From positions 1 through 64,000 of the forward strand of contig CANQWD010000009.1 in the NCBI GenBank assembly GCA_947627465.1: DNA of 64,000 nt, given 5' to 3'. The notes beneath the pieces are model-generated. The model was not told the origin of the DNA. It made no database searches and saw only the letters and a list, made by a program, of their open reading frames with translations. Source of the stretch: an uncultured Clostridia bacterium (GTDB lineage: Bacteria; Bacillota; Clostridia; Oscillospirales; Ruminococcaceae). Positions 28,284 to 37,029 of this stretch are shown here, piece after piece. Each line of letters opens with the position of its first letter. The stretch's first letter is position 1. A program made the position numbers and the translations under genes.

Positions 28284-29717
28284 ATGTGCGGAATTGCAGG
28301 AGAGATAAACTTCAAACACGAGATCGACCTAAACGTCATCAACGCGATGAGCGAGACGCTCACCCCGAGAGGTCCCGACGCGGACGGCATTATTACAAGC
28401 GAGTGCGCGGCACTGGCACATAGGCGGCTTATCGTTATCGACCCCGAAAACGGCAAGCAGCCGATGTCCGAGGGCGTTTACACGCTTGTCTACAACGGCG
28501 AACTGTATAACACCGAGGAACTGCGCACGGAGCTTATGAAAAAAGGCGTGAAATTCTTTGGGCACTCGGACACGGAAGTAGTGCTGAAAGCGTTTATAGA
28601 GTACGGAGAGCGGTGCGTGGAGCTGTTCAACGGAATATTCGCTTTCGCGGTGTGGAATCGAAAAACGCGGAGACTGTTTCTGGCGCGCGACAGAATAGGA
28701 GTAAAGCCGCTATTCTATGCCGAAACGGACGGCGGATTAGTATTTGCTTCGGAGATCAAGGGTCTATTGAAGCACCCATCGGTAAAGCCCGTGATAACAA
28801 GCGAAGGCGCGGCTCAGATAATGCTTGTGGGTCCCGCGCGGTTTGTCGGCGACGGAGTTTTCCGCGATATCCGAGATCTGCCTGCGGCTCACTGCGCTTG
28901 GTTCGACGAAAACGGCTTAAGCCTGCGAAAATACTGGGAGCTTAATGCCGAGCCGCATTACGAGAGCTTTGAAGATACCACCGCTCATTTGCGCGGCTTG
29001 ATATTCGACGCGGTGAAACGCCAGCTTGTGAGCGACGTGGGAATTTGCACATTCTTATCGGGCGGCTTGGACAGTTCTGTCATTTCGGCTATCGCGGCTC
29101 ACGAATTTGCCAAAGAGGGCAAAACGCTCGACACCTACTCCATTGATTACCGCGGCAACCGCGAGAACTTTAAAGCCTCGGCGTTTCAGCCCGACGAGGA
29201 CGCGCCTTATGTTACGGAAATGGCGGAGTTTCTTCACACCAATCACCACAATATCATTCTTGACACCCCCGCGCTTGCCGAGGCTTTGGACGACGCAGTA
29301 TTCGCGCGTGACCTGCCCGGCATGGCGGACGTTGACAGCTCGCTGTGGCTGTTCTGCCGCGAGATCAAAAAAGATCACTCCGTCGCTTTATCGGGTGAAT
29401 GCGCCGATGAGATATTCGGCGGATATCCTTGGTATCACAAACCGGAGGTGCTGCATTATGACGGTTTTCCGTGGGCAACAAGCGTTCCCGAGCGCGGTGC
29501 GCTGATGAAAGTTCCGCTTTCCGGCGCGGAAGCCGAGGATTTTGTACGCAAGGCCTACCGCAAATGCCTGTCGGAGGTATCCTATCTCGAGGGCGAAAGC
29601 CCCGACGACCGCCGCATGCGCGAGATGTTCGTGCTGAATTTGCAGTATTTTATGGCTACGCTGCTTGAAATAAGTATTATAAAAGGAAACCGCGGACATT
29701 TCGCGGTATTTTTATAA
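28284..29717 (+). pseudogene. asnB: asparagine synthetase (glutamine-hydrolysing), 5' fragment interrupted by an integrative element after ~29668
   Basis: MCGIAGEINF class II GATase; LSGGLDSSVISAIAAHEF ATP-PPase; homology stops at LLE, last ~15 codons ISIIKGNRGHFAVFL are element-derived. Confidence 0.92.
29688..29713 (+). terminator. terminator just inside left end of element
   Basis: accgcg-gacattt-cgcggt followed by attttta. Confidence 0.5.
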
Positions 29718-29728
29718 GCACCGCAATA

Positions 29729-29757
29729 TTGACAACGGCATTTGAGTATGATATAAT
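29729..29757 (+). promoter_or_regulatory. consensus sigma-A promoter upstream of fic
   Basis: TTGACA-17 bp-TATAAT. Confidence 0.75.
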
Positions 29758-29787
29758 TATAATAAACAGAGAGTAGGAGTATTAGCT

Positions 29788-30513
29788 ATGGAAGATTTTG
29801 TAAAGCGGCTGAAGGAACAAATGCTCGACGAGTTCAGACGGCAGGACAGGCGTGGAGTGTACGGCTTTACGCAGAAAATAATGGCGTATAACTCCAACAA
29901 GATCGAGGGAAGTACGCTCACGAGCGAGCAGACCGCCTCGTTGTTCGATACGGGAACGATCGTGACGGACGGCGAGTTTGTTTACAGGACAAAGGACGTT
30001 GAGGAGATGACGGGGCATTTCAAGATGTTCAACGAAGTCTTGAAGTGCCTTGACAAGCCGCTGACTGCCGAGATGATAAAGTCGTTTCATTTTCACCTTA
30101 AAACAGGTGTGTTTGAGGACTACGCAAACGGATACCCCGTAGGCGAATTTAAAAACAGAGCAAACGCGGTGGGCAATATCATAACCGAAATGCCGCAAAA
30201 TGTTCCCATCCGCATAGATGAGCTGATTAGCGCGTATAATGCGGGAGAACGAAAGTTGAGCGACATAGCGCAGTTTCATCTTGAATACGAGCGCATTCAC
30301 CCGTTTCAGGACGGCAACGGGCGGACAGGACGAGCGATAATCCTAAAACAGTGCCTTGACAGCGGGATAGTTCCCGCGATAATCCGCGACGAGGACAAAG
30401 CACGGTATTATCACGCGCTCCAGACTGCTCGGGAAGATAGCCTTACGGATTTCTTCAAGGAGGAGCAGAATAAGTATTATGAGCAGATAAGGGCGTTTGT
30501 TGAGCCGATTTAA
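29788..30513 (+). CDS. Fic family protein (class II-type, N-terminal inhibitory motif)
   Basis: HPFQDGNGRTGR active-site motif; N-terminal SNKIEG matching (S/T)xxxE(G/N). Confidence 0.9.
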   Translation: MEDFVKRLKEQMLDEFRRQDRRGVYGFTQKIMAYNSNKIEGSTLTSEQTASLFDTGTIVTDGEFVYRTKDVEEMTGHFKMFNEVLKCLDKPLTAEMIKSFHFHLKTGVFEDYANGYPVGEFKNRANAVGNIITEMPQNVPIRIDELISAYNAGERKLSDIAQFHLEYERIHPFQDGNGRTGRAIILKQCLDSGIVPAIIRDEDKARYYHALQTAREDSLTDFFKEEQNKYYEQIRAFVEPI

Positions 30514-30591
30514 TTTCTTGTTACACAAGGAATGGTAGTATTCCACGGGAAATATGTTGATAAAAAAAATCAACGGAGAGGAGGAGCAGAT

Positions 30592-31089
30592 ATGATTACT
30601 TCCGATAACAACAATTCATTACAAATTCCGAATATGAGCCTTTTGATGAATTTCACGAGAATATTCAATTCTCTGAACAATATGAGGAACGATGTTGAAC
30701 AGAATATGAAAAATATAGCCCTCATCGAAAACATATTCCTCGATTTTGCCCAAAAGCAAAAAGCGTGTTCGGAGAAGATGATAGCGATTTCGGAACTTCA
30801 AGATAACTGGAATGATAACGGCGCGAAGAAGTTCGGCGACAAGTTGATTGTGAAATGCTACTCTATTTTGTTTGGACTGCCCGTATTGCCCGAAATATTT
30901 CCCGTTGCGGACGGTTCAATTCAATTTGAGTATGAGAGAGCGGACGGTTCGTATCTGGAGTTTGACATTTTTGAAAACGAAGTATCGGAGTTTATTGCTT
31001 ATCACGACGGCAAGGAGATTGAGCGAGCTATTGAAAGCGATAAAATAGCGGAGGAAGTGAAAAACTTTTATGAGCAATCGGACAAATAA
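30592..31089 (+). CDS. hypothetical protein, first gene of an overlapping two-gene module
   Basis: start atg 30592 with gaggag RBS; DNWNDNGAKKFGDKLIVKCYSILFGLPVLPEIFPVADGSIQFEYERADGSYLEFDIFENEV. Confidence 0.7.
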   Translation: MITSDNNNSLQIPNMSLLMNFTRIFNSLNNMRNDVEQNMKNIALIENIFLDFAQKQKACSEKMIAISELQDNWNDNGAKKFGDKLIVKCYSILFGLPVLPEIFPVADGSIQFEYERADGSYLEFDIFENEVSEFIAYHDGKEIERAIESDKIAEEVKNFYEQSDK

Positions 31090-31465
31090 TGCGGAAAATG
31101 TCTATCGGGCAATTCACCCCCACAGGAATTTTATCAAAGCGGACGGAGGTATTTCAAGTGCGGCTTTCAAAGACCCTAAAGGGCTTTCGGTGGAGCAAGG
31201 GCTTGGCAGAGCGGACAGAGATGTCGTGGCACATATAAGGCAGACAAAATTGCAGGGCAAGGTTGCGAAGATACCCGTTGAAGTTTGTGATAATGCCAAC
31301 ATTACGATCTATGATGATAAAGCCAAAAATGTTTATCACAGATTGTTGCTGAATAAGCCGTATGACCCGAATGGAAACAATAGTCTGACAAAAGGACAAG
31401 CAAGGTCGTTGGCGGCTAATATTTCGGAGCTATTGGATGATGAAGTGCCAATAACGTTTACATAA
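31070..31465 (+). CDS. hypothetical protein, second gene of two-gene module
   Basis: overlaps previous CDS by 20 nt; VYRAIHPHRNFIKADGGISSAAFKDPKGLSVEQG. Confidence 0.7.
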   Translation: MSNRTNNAENVYRAIHPHRNFIKADGGISSAAFKDPKGLSVEQGLGRADRDVVAHIRQTKLQGKVAKIPVEVCDNANITIYDDKAKNVYHRLLLNKPYDPNGNNSLTKGQARSLAANISELLDDEVPITFT

Positions 31466-31479
31466 ATAAAATGTATTAC

Positions 31480-31512
31480 GAGCCTGTTCATTTTTTGACA
31501 GGCTCATTTTTG
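31480..31512 (+). terminator. terminator, copy 1 of a recurrent gagcctgt..acaggctc hairpin
   Basis: gagcctgttcattttttgacaggctcattttt. Confidence 0.75.
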
Positions 31513-31899
31513 TGCAATATTCCAAAAACATATCGCAAACTTTGTTAAAAGCGACGAATTGTTTTGTGAGCAACATCTACAGCTGTAAAAAAGCTAACAA
31601 ATGGCTTTATAGAGCCGTTTGTTGGTATTTGAGTATCTTCCATCACTCGCGTGAAATGGCTATTATTAAAATCTCACAAAAACGTACTTACAAGAGCAAA
31701 TTGCAGCTGTATAAGGCGGGCAGAACAGCATTTGAAAAAATACTGCTATCGGATACAGCATAACGATACAAAATACTATAAAAAATTGAAAGGGGGCATT
31801 AGCATTAGAATGAAGTGGCTGGAGGTGAAAATTTTTAACAAGTAAAGACACGGCAAGACGTTGGCATAATGCCAGAAAAACATATTTTAGGAGGACAAC

Positions 31900-32562
31900 A
31901 TGAAAAATTCATTTAAAGTATTTGTAAACGGCAAACAGTGTGAGGTAGACGATTATCAAGTAAGTGTAAGACGTGACAAAATTACTGGTAATAAGATTAT
32001 CGAAACGCTAACAAGAGAGGATATCGTTGGTTTAGACGAAAAATTCCTTGACGGGGATAATTCTAAAATCAATGTTATCATTGAGTTGATGGGTAACGAC
32101 TATTTAGCAAAGACGGAGCGTTGTGTTGGGAAATTAGATTGCACTAAGTCAGATAGCTTTAGATTTATAGATGATATTATCAAATTCACTTTCAACATTC
32201 AAATGGAATATGAAAATATAATGGCGGGTTACGAGAATCCTAATGTCAATATATGTAACGAGTGGTGGGAAATGAGAGATAATCTTAGATTTCTGAAAAA
32301 AATGCTGGCAGATATGCGTTCCGATCACGGTGAACATTATGACATACCTAATCCAATACCGTTCCCAGTTGGAAACGAAATTGACTTTCTTCAATTCTGC
32401 ATAGTGCCGAAAACTCGCGCAGAGATTGAGCAATACTTTCAAGGAAAACTGAGTAGAAAAAGAATTATGGCAAAAATCGTTCGTCCGCTTGTTGAGAGGG
32501 GAAAACTCAATCTCAGCATTCCCGACAAGCCCACTAGTATAAACCAAAAGTATTACAGTTAA
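31900..32562 (+). CDS. hypothetical protein with C-terminal winged-helix-like module shared with 32735-34165
   Basis: DFLQFCIVPKTRAEIEQYFQGKLSRKRIMAKIVRPLVERGKLNLSIPDKPTSINQKYYS. Confidence 0.7.
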   Translation: MKNSFKVFVNGKQCEVDDYQVSVRRDKITGNKIIETLTREDIVGLDEKFLDGDNSKINVIIELMGNDYLAKTERCVGKLDCTKSDSFRFIDDIIKFTFNIQMEYENIMAGYENPNVNICNEWWEMRDNLRFLKKMLADMRSDHGEHYDIPNPIPFPVGNEIDFLQFCIVPKTRAEIEQYFQGKLSRKRIMAKIVRPLVERGKLNLSIPDKPTSINQKYYS

Positions 32563-32566
32563 GTCG

Positions 32567-32600
32567 AGAGCCTGTCCATTCGCGGACAGGCTCTTATTTA
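32567..32600 (+). terminator. terminator, copy 2 of recurrent hairpin
   Basis: agagcctgtccattcgcggacaggctct. Confidence 0.7.
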
Positions 32601-32684
32601 TAACACTTTCCCAACGATTTTGACAAATTCAAACAAATTCCCGCAAGTTTATAATGTTTTTTAGGAATTTATACGGATTTTCTA

Positions 32685-32713
32685 TTGACAAAGTGTTATA
32701 AAATGCGTATAAT
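32685..32713 (+). promoter_or_regulatory. consensus sigma-A promoter
   Basis: TTGACA-17 bp-TATAAT. Confidence 0.75.
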
Positions 32714-32734
32714 TAAATTGTGAGGGGTGAGAAA

Positions 32735-34165
32735 ATGCTTGAATTTGAATTAGTTGAAATGGTAAACAAAATCTCGCAGACCAAAAGCGAGAGCAACTAT
32801 CTGGAGATAAAGGCTGCTCGTAACGGCTGTCCAAAGCTGTTTGACACGCTTTCCTCGTTTTCCAATCAATACGGCGGCGGTGTTATCGTTTTTGGTGTTG
32901 ACGAGCAAAGAGGCTTTGAGGTTTGCGGAGTATATGACCCCGCCGATTTGCAGAAAAAGATTATGGAGCAAGCCGTTCAGATGGAACCCGAACTGCGACC
33001 TCTCTGCACCGTTGCGAATATCAACGGGAAAACCGTTGTCAGCGCGGAGATACAGGAGATAGACAATGAGCTTAAACCGTGCTTTTACAAGGGCGCGGGG
33101 CGGCTCAAAGGCTCATATGTGCGTGTTGGCGACGGTGACAGGCATATGACCGAGTACGAGGTATACAGCTACGAGGCTTTCAGAAAGAAGATACAGGACG
33201 AGTTAAGGGTTGCGGAACGCGCCGAGCTTTCCGATATCGACACGGACGCGCACACGGAATACCTTATCGCAATGCGCAGAAAAAAGCCTAACCTCGCCGA
33301 TCTGCCGAACGACAAAATAAATTCCTTACAGGGATTTACGCTGAATGACAAGCCTACGCTTGCGGGAGTAATGCTGTTTTCTCCGTACCCGCAAGGCTTT
33401 TTCCCGCAGCTTTGCGTTACCGCAGTGTCAATTCAAGGTACAGAAATGGGCGCGGATAATGCCGTGGGAGAGCGTTTTATAGACAACGCGCGAATTGACG
33501 GAAACATAATCAATATGCTTGATGAAACGCTAAAATTCGTCCGCAAGAATATGAAGAACGCGACTTATATTGACCCTCAAACGGGCAAACGCTCCGACAA
33601 AACGGAATATCCCGTTATCGCCGTAAGAGAGCTGATACTGAACGCGCTCGTTCACCGCGATTACAGCAATCATACGGATTTCACTCCTATAACGATAAAG
33701 ATGTTCTCCAATCGTATTGAGATAGAAAACCCGGGCGGACTTTACGGAAGAATGACACTTGACAGGCTGGGCAAAGTTGCGGCAGACACACGCAATCCGT
33801 TCCTCGCGAACGCCCTTGAAGTCATTGACGTTACCGAAAACAGATATAGCGGCATACCGACCGTTTATGGCGCAATGAAAAACGCGGGACTTCCCGAGCC
33901 GAAATTTGAGAACGAGCGCGGGGTGTTCAGAGTAACGCTTTATAACGGTACGGAGGTAACGCCGCTCCCGAGCGGGAACGAAGCCGATCTGCTCACGTTC
34001 TGCCAAACGCCGAGGACACGCGTGGAAATCGAGGAGCATTTCAAGGGCAGATTGTCTATAAACTATCTGATGTCGCAGATAGTTCACCCGCTTGTTGAGA
34101 GCGGAAAGCTAAAGCTCGCAATTCCCGACAAGCCAAAGAGCAAAAATCAGCGATATTACTGTTAA
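32735..34165 (+). CDS. AlbA_2/Schlafen-like ATP-binding protein (RecG-like ATP-dependent helicase C-terminal/HATPase_c_4 type)
   Basis: ESNYLEIKAAR...GGGVIVFGVDEQRGFEVCGVYD; REL ILNALVHRDYSNH; IEIENPGGLYGRMT; C-terminal winged helix. Confidence 0.85.
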   Translation: MLEFELVEMVNKISQTKSESNYLEIKAARNGCPKLFDTLSSFSNQYGGGVIVFGVDEQRGFEVCGVYDPADLQKKIMEQAVQMEPELRPLCTVANINGKTVVSAEIQEIDNELKPCFYKGAGRLKGSYVRVGDGDRHMTEYEVYSYEAFRKKIQDELRVAERAELSDIDTDAHTEYLIAMRRKKPNLADLPNDKINSLQGFTLNDKPTLAGVMLFSPYPQGFFPQLCVTAVSIQGTEMGADNAVGERFIDNARIDGNIINMLDETLKFVRKNMKNATYIDPQTGKRSDKTEYPVIAVRELILNALVHRDYSNHTDFTPITIKMFSNRIEIENPGGLYGRMTLDRLGKVAADTRNPFLANALEVIDVTENRYSGIPTVYGAMKNAGLPEPKFENERGVFRVTLYNGTEVTPLPSGNEADLLTFCQTPRTRVEIEEHFKGRLSINYLMSQIVHPLVESGKLKLAIPDKPKSKNQRYYC

Positions 34166-34172
34166 AATATCA

Positions 34173-34207
34173 GAGCCTGTTCGTTTACGGACAGGCTCAC
34201 TGCTTTT
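34173..34207 (+). terminator. terminator, copy 3 of recurrent hairpin
   Basis: gagcctgttcgtttacggacaggctcactgctttttt. Confidence 0.75.
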
Positions 34208-34419
34208 TTGCTTAATAATCGGAGTGTAAAATTTCTAAGGGGCGGGATTTCATTTTGACATATCAAAAAATAGTGTCAAAAATGTCAAGAAAATAAGCCT
34301 AATTATACGATTGGAAACCGCTTAAATAGGGTGTAGCCTATTTTGACGGGAATAGGAGATGATAGTGGGATAATTATTTATTGCTTTAAAAGGACAAGTT
34401 GAAAATCAAGGAGGGCGAA

Positions 34420-34962
34420 ATGAACGTTGCTTATGTACGGGTTTCCACGGTGGAGCAGAACGAGGAGCGGCAGATAGCGGCATTACGGGGTTACGGTATC
34501 GACAGGTGGTTTGTGGAGAAAACAAGCGGCAAGGACACCAACCGAGCGGAGTTTCGGAGTATGCTTGATTTCGTGAGAGAGGGAGATTGTGTTTTCGTTG
34601 AGGACTTTTCGAGGTTAACCCGTAATCTGAAAGACCTCTTGGAAACGATAGAACGGCTTGACGAAAAGGGCGTGAAGTTCGTCAGCATAAAGGAACAGCT
34701 TGACACCTCTACCAACAGCGGCAAGCTGATATTGCAGTTGATAGGAGCGATAAACGAATTTGAGCGGCGGAATATTCTGGAACGCCAGCGCGAGGGTATC
34801 GAGTGCGCCAGGCAGAGGGGCGTATACAAGGGCAGAAAGCCAAAGGAGCTTGATGTAGAGGTTTTCGAGATGGTTCGACTGAAAAAGATAAGCGTAGCGG
34901 AGGCTGGTAGGAAGTGCGGGTGCAGTCGGGCTACGATTTACAATCACCTCAAAAATTCGTAG
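34420..34962 (+). CDS. serine recombinase, resolvase/invertase type
   Basis: MNVAYVRVSTVEQNEERQ, VEDFSRLTRNLKDLLETIERL, GAINEFERRNILERQREGI, C-terminal HTH. Confidence 0.92.
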   Translation: MNVAYVRVSTVEQNEERQIAALRGYGIDRWFVEKTSGKDTNRAEFRSMLDFVREGDCVFVEDFSRLTRNLKDLLETIERLDEKGVKFVSIKEQLDTSTNSGKLILQLIGAINEFERRNILERQREGIECARQRGVYKGRKPKELDVEVFEMVRLKKISVAEAGRKCGCSRATIYNHLKNS

Positions 34963-34987
34963 AAAGCAATTTACTTACAAAAATGCG

Positions 34988-35030
34988 GTGCAGTCTGTCA
35001 GTGAACGGACTGCGCCGTTTTTTTATTTAC
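34988..35030 (+). terminator. intrinsic terminator
   Basis: gcagtctgtcagtgaacggactgcgccgttttttta. Confidence 0.65.
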
Positions 35031-35161
35031 GCGATTTCAAGCGGTTTACGAAATCGCCATAGCAGATTATTATATCCGTATACTTCTCCGATTACTCTTT
35101 CTTGTTTGACAGGAGAAATTTAATGAAAGGGTTCGGCGTGTGCCGAATATGGGTAACCAAA

Positions 35162-35827
35162 ATGAACAATCAATTTATTCCCGAATATTACGCGCAGAAA
35201 GTAGGGCTTCTCAATTTTCCGGGGTTCAAAGCGTATTATCGTTTCCAACCGAACGAAGATAAGCCGATTTCGTTTGAAGATGTCATAGCGTCAATAAACA
35301 GCGTTGCAAAAACGGAAAACGGCATTAAGGCTATGTTTGATGACGGAACGGCAATTGATGTCGACTTTGACGGGAGCTATGTACGGTATAACAAATTAGG
35401 ACAAAAACAAAGCAGCAGAAAAGCGGGTTCGCTCACGGGAATGAGCTTTCGGAATTTTCACGTTAATATTTTCGTTTACGGCAAGGCAATAACTCTTGAA
35501 CGGTTTGTCGCGGTCTGCCGCGATATAATGAACGATACGCTTGCGGTGAGTTATTCCGACTTGACGGCTAATGTGATGGACGGGTCGGGGTCGCTCGAAA
35601 CGGCGGATTATCTGAATATCCCGTACAATCTCGATTTTGATAATATCGAGTGGTGCTCCAAAAGCAGAAACGCCGCTCACGGTCAGAAAATCAAAAAGCT
35701 GTTTGAGATCACGGGTCACGTTTACAGGTTCAGCGCGTATGACGACGATCTTGACAGATTGATGAGGTGCGGCGATTACAAAATGATAGCCGATTATTGC
35801 GAAAATAATCTGTTTAAGGTAAGGTAA
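35162..35827 (+). CDS. hypothetical protein with degenerate HNH-endonuclease-like segment
   Basis: DFDNIEWCSKSRNAAHG resembles the NLEWCT..EN..HA motif of phage HNH proteins. Confidence 0.5.
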   Translation: MNNQFIPEYYAQKVGLLNFPGFKAYYRFQPNEDKPISFEDVIASINSVAKTENGIKAMFDDGTAIDVDFDGSYVRYNKLGQKQSSRKAGSLTGMSFRNFHVNIFVYGKAITLERFVAVCRDIMNDTLAVSYSDLTANVMDGSGSLETADYLNIPYNLDFDNIEWCSKSRNAAHGQKIKKLFEITGHVYRFSAYDDDLDRLMRCGDYKMIADYCENNLFKVR

Positions 35828-36043
35828 TGCGTTGGGTGGAATTTTCTGATTAAATTCCAGAGTATGAAAATAAGAGATTGTAAGGGGTTTTAAGGGGTTG
35901 TTAAGGTTGAGAGGGTAGATTTATGGGTAAGGAGCGGAAAACGGATTTTAGGGGTGTTTTCGGGGGTATTTTGAGGGTGTAAGGGTTGAAGTTATTAAGT
36001 TTTATTAAATTCGGGATTGTCAAGATCGGGAGGGAGATTTGGT

Positions 36044-36409
36044 GTGAGCGAGTATGAGGATATACGGGAAAAGTTAAACACGATAATTCAGTTCTGCAAA
36101 GCAAATACCAAGCTGTGTAAGGGCTTTGCGGAATATCTTTCCAATGTCAGCATTAAGGTTGACAGCGAGCTTGAAGATCTCCGAAAAACGGTTGACGAGA
36201 TAAAAGACGAGGTACTTAAACTGAACAAGTTAAGAGAAACCGAAAAGCACGTTTATTCGGACGAGGAGATTTACAGGCTCAAAAAGGTTATGAGCTGGGG
36301 CAGGATATTCGAGAAAACGGACATTCCGCTATCAACCTTGCAATACCGCTATAAACGCTACCTCAAGAAATTATCCGCAGACCAATACACCGCCGACAAT
36401 CAGGACTGA
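36044..36409 (+). CDS. hypothetical coiled-coil/HTH-like protein
   Basis: GTG start preceded by gggaggga; VSEYEDIREKLNTIIQFCKANTK...; convergent 10-nt overlap with XRE gene. Confidence 0.6.
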   Translation: MSEYEDIREKLNTIIQFCKANTKLCKGFAEYLSNVSIKVDSELEDLRKTVDEIKDEVLKLNKLRETEKHVYSDEEIYRLKKVMSWGRIFEKTDIPLSTLQYRYKRYLKKLSADQYTADNQD

Positions 36410-36711
36410 TTGTCGGTGTGTTTTGATTTCAGGCAGTCGACCATATTGAAGATAACCTGTTGTTCCTTTTGGGAAAGGTCAGTGATGTCAACGGTCACGC
36501 GCTCGGAGGGGTTTGCCAATTCGTCAATGGTCGTGTGGAAAATATCCGCCATTTGTACAACGTGCTTTAACTGGGGAATGGACAGCCCTAATTCCCAAGT
36601 ATTGACTGCACTTCTTGTAACGCCAAGCTTTCTGCCAAGCTCGGCTTGCGTTATGCCTAAATTTTTTCTGAATTGAACCAGACGTTCACAAAACCCGTAT
36701 AATATAACCAT
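36400..36711 (-). CDS. XRE-family HTH transcriptional regulator
   Basis: LVQFRKNLGITQAELGRKLGVTRSAVNTWELGLSIPQLKHVVQMADIF; aaggaggt RBS. Confidence 0.93.
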   Translation of the reverse strand: MVILYGFCERLVQFRKNLGITQAELGRKLGVTRSAVNTWELGLSIPQLKHVVQMADIFHTTIDELANPSERVTVDITDLSQKEQQVIFNMVDCLKSKHTDNQS

Positions 36712-36748
36712 AAAAACACCTCCTTATGATACATATTATATCAGTTTT

Positions 36749-36767
36749 TGACGTATATGTTACGTCA
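36749..36767. promoter_or_regulatory. candidate XRE operator
   Basis: tgacgta-tatgt-tacgtca perfect inverted repeat upstream of the XRE gene. Confidence 0.5.
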
Positions 36768-36876
36768 CTAATGATTGATATGCTTTACAGTATAATTGAG
36801 TGATAGATATAGTGTCATTTGTAGGCGCATTAACGCGCTGTAGCGACACTTTCAATAAGAGATAGGCATAACGCAA

Positions 36877-36908
36877 AAGCCGCTGTCGTTATGACGGCGG
36901 CTTTGATT
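36877..36908 (+). terminator. hairpin, candidate terminator
   Basis: aaagccgctgtcg-ttat-gacggcggcttt. Confidence 0.45.
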
Positions 36909-36956
36909 TGCTTCGATAAATTTTAGCGAGTTAAATATCTTTTGCGATACTAATAC

Positions 36957-36985
36957 TTGACAAGTTGGAAAAAATGGTGTATAAT
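36957..36985 (+). promoter_or_regulatory. consensus sigma-A promoter
   Basis: TTGACA-17 bp-TATAAT. Confidence 0.75.
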
Positions 36986-37029
36986 GTCAAGGTAATGCGA
37001 AAAAGTATATTTGTGGGAGGATTTGGCGG

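Noticed and set aside
31512-31763. 83-aa plus-strand ORF after the two-gene module
   Set aside because: No RBS, low-complexity intergenic composition, overlaps a degenerate repeat segment; not convincing as coding.
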